From positions 126,657,583 to 126,721,582 of the forward strand of contig NC_133390.1 in the NCBI RefSeq assembly GCF_047511655.1: DNA of 64,000 nucleotides, given 5' to 3'. Of this stretch, positions 57,620 through 64,000 are shown in pieces; position 1 is the stretch's first letter; every line of letters starts with the position of its first letter. Below the pieces are notes generated by a model. The model had not been told where the DNA came from. It was given only the letters and a program-made list of their open reading frames with translations, and did no database searches. The translations under genes were made by a program, and so were the position numbers. The stretch is from Castor canadensis (lineage: Eukaryota; Chordata; Mammalia; Rodentia; Castoridae).

Positions 57620-57765
57620 GTTTTTAACTCTCTCCTATATGCTCACTACATTAGCGCTTTCTGTTCCTCACACACAGACTTCACTGCTTCAGGGCTTTTC
57701 AGTGCCTGTTCCCTTTCTCTGGAATCTCTCCTCTCCTGCCCATTGTCCATGGCTGGCTCTCTCTT
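57620..57765 (+). mobile_element. L2 remnant, first part
   Basis: 'tcactgcttcagggcttttc' and 'tgttccctttctctggaatc' match L2. It is cut by L1-D and resumes at 58709. Confidence 0.65.
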
Positions 57766-58392
57766 TCTTTCTTTTTTTTTTTTTTAGGTTTTCGTAAAGA
57801 AATGTTCTTATTTTATTTTATTATTCATATGTGCATACAAGGCTTGGTTCATTTCTCCCCCCTGCTCCCACCCCCTCCCTTACCACCCACTCCGCCCCCT
57901 CCCTCTCCCCCCACCCCCTCAATACCCAGCAGAAACTATTTTGCCCTTATCTCTAATTTTGTTGTAGAGAGAGTATAAGCAATAACAGGAAGGGACAAGG
58001 GTTTTTGCTGGTTGAGATAAGGATAGCTATACAGGGCATTGACTCACATTGATTTCCTGTGCATGGGTGTTACCTTCTAGGTTAATTCTTTTTGATCTAA
58101 CCTTTTCTCTAGTTCCTGGTCCCCTTTTCCTATTGGCCTCAGTTGCTTTTAAGGTATCTGCTTTAGTTTCTCTGCGTTAAGGGCAACAAATGCTAGCTAA
58201 TTTTTTAGGTGTCTTACCTATCCTCACCCCTCCCTTGTGTGCTCTTGCTTTTATCATGTGCTCAAAGTCCAATCCCATTGTTGTGTTTGCCCTTGATCTA
58301 ATGTCCACATATGAGGGGGAACGTACGATTTTTGGTCTTTTGGGCCAGGCTAACCTCACTCAGAATGATGTTCTCCAATTCCATCCATTTTC
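57766..58392 (-). mobile_element. L1 3' end fragment (L1-D)
   Basis: Antisense 3' UTR plus the last ORF2 codons of the same young L1 lineage as L1-A, 5'-truncated to about 620 bp. The tail is read as T-runs at about 57770-57785. It inserted into the L2 copy. Confidence 0.88.
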
Positions 58393-58401
58393 TTTTTCTT
58401 T

Positions 58402-58708
58402 TATTTTCTTTTTTTGACAGTACTGGGGTTTGAACTCAGGCCTTGTGCTTTTTAGGCAGGCACAACTACCACTTAAGCAAAGTTTCCAGCTTTTTTTGCT
58501 TTATTTTTCAAATATAGTATCTCCCTTGGACTGTGACTATGGCCTCCCACAGAGCTGGGGTCACAGGTATGTACCTTTACACTCAGCTTGTTGATTGAGA
58601 TGGGATCTTGCTAACTTTTTGCCCTGGCTGGCCTTGAGCCATCATTCTTCCAGTCTCTACCTCCTGAATAGCTTTGACTTCAGGTGGGAGTCACCACCCC
58701 CGGCCCTT
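58402..58708 (-). mobile_element. ID-like plus two B1-like units
   Basis: Antisense trimer: ID-like half (58415-58490), B1-like (to about 58590), B1-like (to 58708). Confidence 0.75.
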
Positions 58709-58900
58709 GGCTAGGTCTTTCATTGTACTCAGCTGCCCTCTGTCATAGACTTCTCCGACCACCTCATCTGATTGAAGACTGGTCCCTCTCACACTTTCTC
58801 TAATTTAGGCCTCTTCCTCTCTACTGGCTCCTTCTTGAGAGTATTTCAACTATGATTTTTAGTAGTTCTAGCCTTACTGACATAATTTAAAACAAATTTA
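58709..58900 (+). mobile_element. L2 remnant, second part
   Basis: 'cttctccgaccacctcatct' and 'cactttctctaatttaggcc' continue the L2 consensus order. Confidence 0.55.
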
Positions 58901-58904
58901 AACA

Positions 58905-59095
58905 GGGAGGGGGTGTAGCTAGCACATGCAAGGCCCAGGGTTCAATCCCCAGCATCACAAAACAAAGAATCCTGGCTGGTGGCACATGCCTGTAATTCCA
59001 GTATTGGAGAGGCTGAGGCAGGGGGTTGTGAGTTCAAGGGCAAGGCTACATAGCAAGACCTTGTCTCAAACAAAGAAACAAACAAACATCAAAAA
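58905..59095 (+). mobile_element. ID fragment and B1-like SINE
   Basis: ID lacking its A-box centre (58905-58962) directly followed by a B1-like unit with an AAAC tail. Confidence 0.78.
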
Positions 59096-59204
59096 AATTA
59101 TACAAAAATCATAAAATTACTTCCTTCCCTCATCAGTTTTCCTGCTCCTTTCCCTCAGGTCCTTATCTCTCACCTTCTGCTCACAGCCAAACTTTTAGAA
59201 AACA

Positions 59205-59525
59205 TCTGTCTACTGCTATGACTTAAATGTTTGTGTCTCCTCTGAAATTCACATTGAAGCAGAGTTCCAAGGTAATGGTATTAAAAAGTGTGACCATGAG
59301 GTGGGTTTAGCCCATGAGGGCAGAACTTTCATAAACAGGATTATTGACTTTATAAGTCAGGTGCTAACTGCCCAGGCCAGCAAGAAAGCCATTATAGAAA
59401 TTCCTTGGCCTTCATCTTGGACTCTTTGGGCTTTCCAGTCTTTATAACTCTAAAATAAATTTCTGATCTTTATCCATTACCCAGTCTCAGGCATTTTGTT
59501 ACAGCAGCATAGTCTACCACACCCA
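59205..59525 (+). mobile_element. MLT1A-like LTR
   Basis: 'gacttaaatgtttgtgtctc', 'aaggtaatggtattaaaaag', 'aactctaaaataaatttctg' and the final 'ttttgttacagcagcatag' follow the MLT1A LTR in order. Confidence 0.82.
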
Positions 59526-60577
59526 CTCTCAAACTCATTACTTTCCCCTGTGTTCATGCCTCTCCCCTCTGCAAGCTGAGTTATGCCCTTGCCCCCGAAA
59601 CTGAAATTAAGCCCCTCCCACTGGAGCCAAGAGCAGCCAGGCTGAGGCTAGCCCCGACATACAGTGATTCCACATGGACTGGGAAAATGTTCCCCTTCTT
59701 TACCAGACTTGCTTCCACTGTCAGAAAAGGTCACTGTAAGTGTGCCATCGGCCCACCATGTGCATGGGGCCCACTGGTGTACAGTGTGCTACCTGCACTA
59801 TTCATGGAGGTCCCCAGCTGCCTCCTTTCTGCCAGAGTGAAAGACCATACTCCAGTCCTTATCTGACTTGACCACTCCCAAGCTCCCCTGTGGCCTCCCC
59901 ACCTGCTGAGCCGCTATCTTCTGGGCAACTGTGATACCACACTGTGTTTTCTGCTCCTTTCTCACCCCCCTCAAACTCCTCTTCCTCAATATCTTGTCCA
60001 TTTCAGGGTCCTGTCCTGGATCCCCCCACCCCTTGTAACTTGGTTCACCTCTGAGGGATCTCAGTCACCTTCACTTAGGACTTACCGATGCCTACACTGT
60101 GCCTGGCATAGAACAATGCTTAGAACATTGTTCAGTGCCTAGAACAAGGCACACATCACTTGCAATCTCCAAACAGGTGTGTAACTCAGACTCAAGGTCC
60201 TCACTGCCTCTATGAGGTCTGGCCTTGGACACCAAGGCTTCTCTCTGTACCTAGTTCTCTTCCCAGGTTCCTGGTTTTAGCCAGTGATGTTCATTCAGTT
60301 GCCAGGGCCTGAGCTGGAGAAAGTGTCCTCTAACCTTTTTGCTTCCCAGCTGTGTCTGAGTCTCCCTACTTTTCCCCAGCCCTGTCACCACCACCCAGTC
60401 TCTGTGGTGGTAGAAGCCACCATCTCTCTTATGGAACCCTGCAGCAGGCTCCCACCGCCACTGTCTCCGACCTGCCTGACAGTTCACTCACACGACTTTT
60501 CCTAGGCACAAAGCAGATGATGTTGAGCTCCTGCTGAAAACCCCAAGATGGTTTCTTCAGCCTTCAGAATTTAAGTT
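59526..60577. other. Unique DNA, about 1 kb
   Basis: No gene recognised. 'actgtgcctggcatagaaca' (60098) hints at an ancient L2/MIR end. Confidence 0.4.
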
Positions 60578-60662
60578 CAGGGCTGAAGATGTCACTCGGT
60601 GGTAGATCGCTTGCTTAACATGAGCAAGGCCTTGGGTTTGATCCCCAGCACTGGAAAAAACA
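60578..60662 (+). mobile_element. Classical ID element
   Basis: 'gtcactcggtggtagatcgc' and 'gggtttgatccccagcactg'. Confidence 0.8.
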
Positions 60663-60669
60663 TTTTTTT

Positions 60670-60826
60670 TGAATTCTTCAGTATGGTTTGTAAGGCCAAT
60701 CATGATCAGGCACCTCCTTCACCTCTCTGCTGTCCTTTCTCTGCATTTGCTCCTGCTCTTCATGCTCTTTCGTTCATTCATTCATCCCTCCACCCATAGG
60801 GAACTCCTCTTAACTCCTGAAAACAC

Positions 60827-60876
<50 letters not shown>

Positions 60877-61265
60877 GTACTTTGCCTATGCTATTCTCGT
60901 TACTGGAGCAGTCCACTCATTGTGCCTCCATCCCTTTACCTTTCTTGACACCACCTTTTCTTCAGACTTCAACAGAGATCTTCCTTTATGGAGGATACCT
61001 TCTCTGAACCCTCAAATCTAGAATAAGAATCTCATTTTGGGCTGCCATCATAAGCTAGCAGTATGTACCACACTCTGGGGTGACTGCCTGTTAATAGACC
61101 CAGGTTTCCCTCTATCACTTCAGCTACTCCATGAGCTCCCTAGTCTCCCTCTAAACATAAGCATGTAAGAAGGCAGGGGACGTTGCCTTGTTTAATTTTT
61201 AAGCCTTGCATTGTACCTGGCACATAGGAGATGCTCAGTAAATGTCGGCCTAATGGCTAGTTGGA
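60670..61265 (+). mobile_element. L2 copy with CT microsatellite
   Basis: From 'cacctctctgctgtcctttc' to the terminal 'tacctggcacataggagatg' and 'ctcagtaaatgt'. A (CT)n at 60834-60872 interrupts it. Confidence 0.65.
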
Positions 61266-61329
61266 TGGGTAGTGGATATAGAATCCAAAAGGCTTGGTCC
61301 TCACACCCCACTGGATCTTTGGAAAGACT

Positions 61330-61385
61330 TTTTCAGTTCTGTTTACCTCCATTTGTAACATGGCGATAAACTGTTACGTGGCAGT
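61330..61385 (+). mobile_element. MIR-like fragment
   Basis: 'gtttacctccatttgtaaca' with 'tggcgataaact' resembles the MIR core end. Confidence 0.4.
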
Positions 61386-61534
61386 TTTAAACATGCTCTT
61401 CAAATTTTTTCACACTCCTCCCACTGAGAAATAGGGCCTATGTCCTTGCCCTTAGAAACTGAGCTCTGTAATTTTTTGACACAAAGATCATGACAAAAGA
61501 GATGTTGTGGCAATTTTGGTTTTAAGAAACTGAC

Positions 61535-61838
61535 ACTTAGTCGGGTGCTGGTGGCTCATGCCTGTAATCCTAGCTACTCAAAACACAAAGATCAGGAGGA
61601 TTGTGGTTCGAAGCCATCTGGGCAAATAGTTTGAGAGACCCTATCTTGAAAAAAACCCATCATAAAAAAAAGGCTGGTGGGGTGGCTCAAGTGGTTGAGT
61701 ACCTGCCTTGCAAGCTCAAGGCCCTGTGTTGAAAAGAAAAGAAAAGAAAAGAAACTGACACTGAGGGCTAGAGGCATGGCTTGAGTGCCCTTCTAGCAAG
61801 TTCAAACTCCTAAATTCAACTCCTAGTACTGTTGAGGT
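61535..61838 (+). mobile_element. Composite SINE and decayed ID-like unit
   Basis: The composite at 61535-61735 ends in GAAAA repeats; the decayed unit lies at 61765-61835. Confidence 0.8.
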
Positions 61839-63060
61839 GGGAGTGAAGAAAATGTCATCTATAGCTAGAGGCAAGGGGACTCTAGGTATTTTGGAAAACA
61901 GGGCTGTTGTCATTGCCCACTGTGCTGTGGAAGTTAGTGAACTTCAGGAACTCAGTGACTTTTTTAAAGATCCCTGGGCTGAGCCTCCAAAGCACTGCTT
62001 CCTGGCTGGGAGCACCCTATCTACCATGATGTATGCACCAGGCATGGCTACATGCATAGAAACATATGTACCCTCTGGCTTCTTCAGGCCTCTGAACAGT
62101 TGTCATTGTCACAATGAAACTGCCCAACTCCTTGTCTTCCTGGATGCTCAACCCCCTTGGAAAAGGTGGCACACAGAAGGTCCACATCACTAGCACTGCC
62201 ATCTCAGACAACCAGGAATGGGATCGGCAGACCAGCCACCTCCAAATTGCAAACCACATCACCTGTTCTCACTCACCTTGGTTCATGTGGCTTTTCTTAT
62301 CACTGTACTGCAGCTTCTCCTGCCCTCCATGATTTTCATTAAATTTTGTAAACAAAGTGTATAAAGAATAACCAGCCCTCCTTGCACCTAAGCCACAATC
62401 TTAAATTGTGTTTAAGATTTTCCTCTAAAGACACATACTATATATGTTTCCATAGCAGTATATTTAATTTTGCTTATTTGTGAACAGAAATGGGATCACA
62501 CTATATGCATTCTCGTACAAGGTTTTTTTTGCCTTAATCATTGCAACTAGTCTATGAAACGAATGGCTACTCTGTCTACTCTAGGTCACATTAGATCAGG
62601 TGATCAATAGACACTGCAGGTCTGTGCTGGGTAGATGTGGTCATGGACTAGTCAGCCAGGTGTAGTTGTAACATTTAGGAATCAGAGTTTCCAGATGAAG
62701 TATTAAACTTCTAGGCAAAGGGTAAAAATAAATCATTTGGGAATAAATCTTTGCAACACATGTATACAAAATGCATGACTCCACATTATTTAATTTGACA
62801 AAAGCACTTTGTACTACAAATGCAAAAGGAATAAAATTTGACTACTCTGTCTTTCCCATCATCCTTGCAGCTCTGCATTAGTGCAAATAATGGAGAGCAA
62901 ACCATCAGAGGGGGCATGGAGAGACCAGGCTGCCTCACCCTCTCTCCTAAGTGAATGCCATAAGCAACAATGTAGAGTTGAAAACAAAATAACTGAATCC
63001 TCAGGGCATCAAGCTTACAACCTAGTATTTTTCTAGGTACTAGAGTATTTTCCTTCTTAG
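61839..63060. other. Unique or old DNA, 1.2 kb
   Basis: A 118-codon plus frame (61837-62193) has no recognised domain. 'aaatgggatcacactatatg' at 62488 suggests an old L1M 3' UTR. Confidence 0.35.
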
Positions 63061-63265
63061 GTTCTCAATCTTGGTCCTTCCTTCCTTCCTTCGTTCGTTC
63101 GTTCCTTCCTTCCTTCCTTCCTTCCATCTATCCATCCATCTTGATTCTCCCTTCTTCCCTCCTTCCCTCCCTCCCTTCCTTTCTTTTTTTCCTTTTGATC
63201 TGCTTATGTAGCCCAGGCTGGCCTCCAATTGGAGATTCTCAGGCATCAGCCACCAAGATCTGGGA
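63061..63265. repeat. CCTT/CGTT-type microsatellite and B1 fragment
   Basis: Pyrimidine tetranucleotide repeat at about 63073-63190, then a short antisense B1-like piece ('tgtagcccaggctggcctcc'). Confidence 0.8.
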
Positions 63266-63312
63266 TCTGTTCATTTTTTGCGATCACTTTTGAACTTCAA
63301 AAAATTCTGATG

Positions 63313-63410
63313 CCTGTGGGCTAGCAGAGTGAATCAAGTGATAGAGTGCCTCCAGGCCTGAGGCCCTGAGTTGAAACCCCAGTACCTACCAAAAAAAAAA
63401 AAAAAAAAAA
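63313..63410 (+). mobile_element. ID-like SINE unit
   Basis: Decayed A-box, 'gccctgagttgaaaccccag', 20-A tail. Confidence 0.75.
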
Positions 63411-63589
63411 CCTGATGCCTGTCTTGCCCCAGGAGATCCTGATGCAATTAATCTGGGGTGCCTGGGTTCCAGTGACTCCAAGGTGCAGCAGAGTTTGAGA
63501 ACCTCTGGTTTAAAGTACCGTTGTCCTCCTTTGACAGCATCTAGACAGTGCCTGAGGAGGCTGATGCTCAGAATGAATGCTCTATTGGT

Positions 63590-63822
63590 TTTTATTTTAT
63601 TTATTTTTGTGGTACTGGGGTTTGAATTCCAGGCCTTACTCTTGCTAGACAGGGGCTTACCACTTGAATTACTCCACCAGTCTTGTTTTGTGTTGGATAT
63701 TTTCCGAGATAGAGTCTCGCAAACTATTTGCCAGGAGCTGGTCCTGTACTGCGATACTCCTGATCTCTGCCTCCAGAGTAGCTAGGATTAACAGGAGTGA
63801 GCCACCACTCTCGGCTAAATAT
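63590..63822 (-). mobile_element. Composite SINE
   Basis: Antisense, both halves present. The last 180 bp of the window after it hold nothing recognised. Confidence 0.85.
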
Positions 63823-64000
63823 TCTATTGGTCAGGACAGAGAGAAGCATGGTCTTTGAACCACAGCCATAAATCAACCACAAATGGGCCATAGGGCCTTG
63901 GTAAAGGCCATAAGAGGGCAAATCCTTCCTTGTCAGTGGTGAGGGAGGCCCTCCTCACCTCCCCCGCTTTCAGGTTTCTATTTTGACTCTAGGTAGAAAA

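Noticed and set aside
5916-63822. tRNA-like sequences with A- and B-boxes
   Set aside because: They lack cloverleaf pairing and carry A-rich tails and dispersed copies, so they are SINEs and not tRNA genes.

Overview
This is a stretch of mammalian nuclear DNA in which I recognise no host protein-coding exon, tRNA gene, rRNA gene or CRISPR array. It is low in CpG and crowded with retrotransposons. The SINEs are the best guide to the host: dozens of B1-like (7SL-derived) units fused to an ID-like tRNA-derived unit (A-box like TGGCTCAAGTGG, B-box like GAGTTCAAACCCC), plus separate classical ID elements. With the L1 lineage present, this points to a rodent, most likely a beaver-like castorimorph. 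The rodent call is strong; the family-level call is inference from memory of SINE types.

Layout. 1-2179: the 3' part of a young sense-strand L1 with an open ORF2. 2180-3957: an antisense ERV fragment. 3958-4770: a CpG-rich island-like segment with a CTCF-like motif. 4771-8870: old L1M and MLT1 remnants broken by SINEs and a microsatellite. 8870-31050: mostly anonymous DNA with about 50 SINE units and remnants of L1M, L2 and MIR. 31051-37910: a nearly full-length but dead antisense L1 with 5' UTR, ORF1 and ORF2. 37911-44429: MLT1 and MIR remnants, SINEs and unique DNA. 44430-54075: a nested locus in which a 5'-truncated antisense L1, flanked by a 15-bp target-site duplication, was later entered by a 6.2-kb sense-strand provirus flanked by a 5-bp duplication (ATACT). 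54076-64000: SINEs, an L2 element split by another L1 tail, an MLT1 LTR, a further L2 copy and unique DNA.

The most interesting object is the ERV family. The copy at 47215-53435 has paired LTRs, a primer-binding site complementary to tRNA-His, remnants of gag (start, capsid tail, two zinc knuckles), a protease with a DSG active site, and the two ends of pol. The core of reverse transcriptase is replaced by about 650 bp of AT-rich non-coding DNA. The fragment at 2180-3957 carries the same replacement, so a pol-defective form seems to have multiplied as a family. Both copies are broken by stops, and I see no intact envelope gene.

Nothing here works together as an operon or pathway. The organisation is a history of nested insertions. 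SINE boundaries were read by eye and are good to about 10 bp; ages, family names and copy relationships need RepeatMasker-type comparison.
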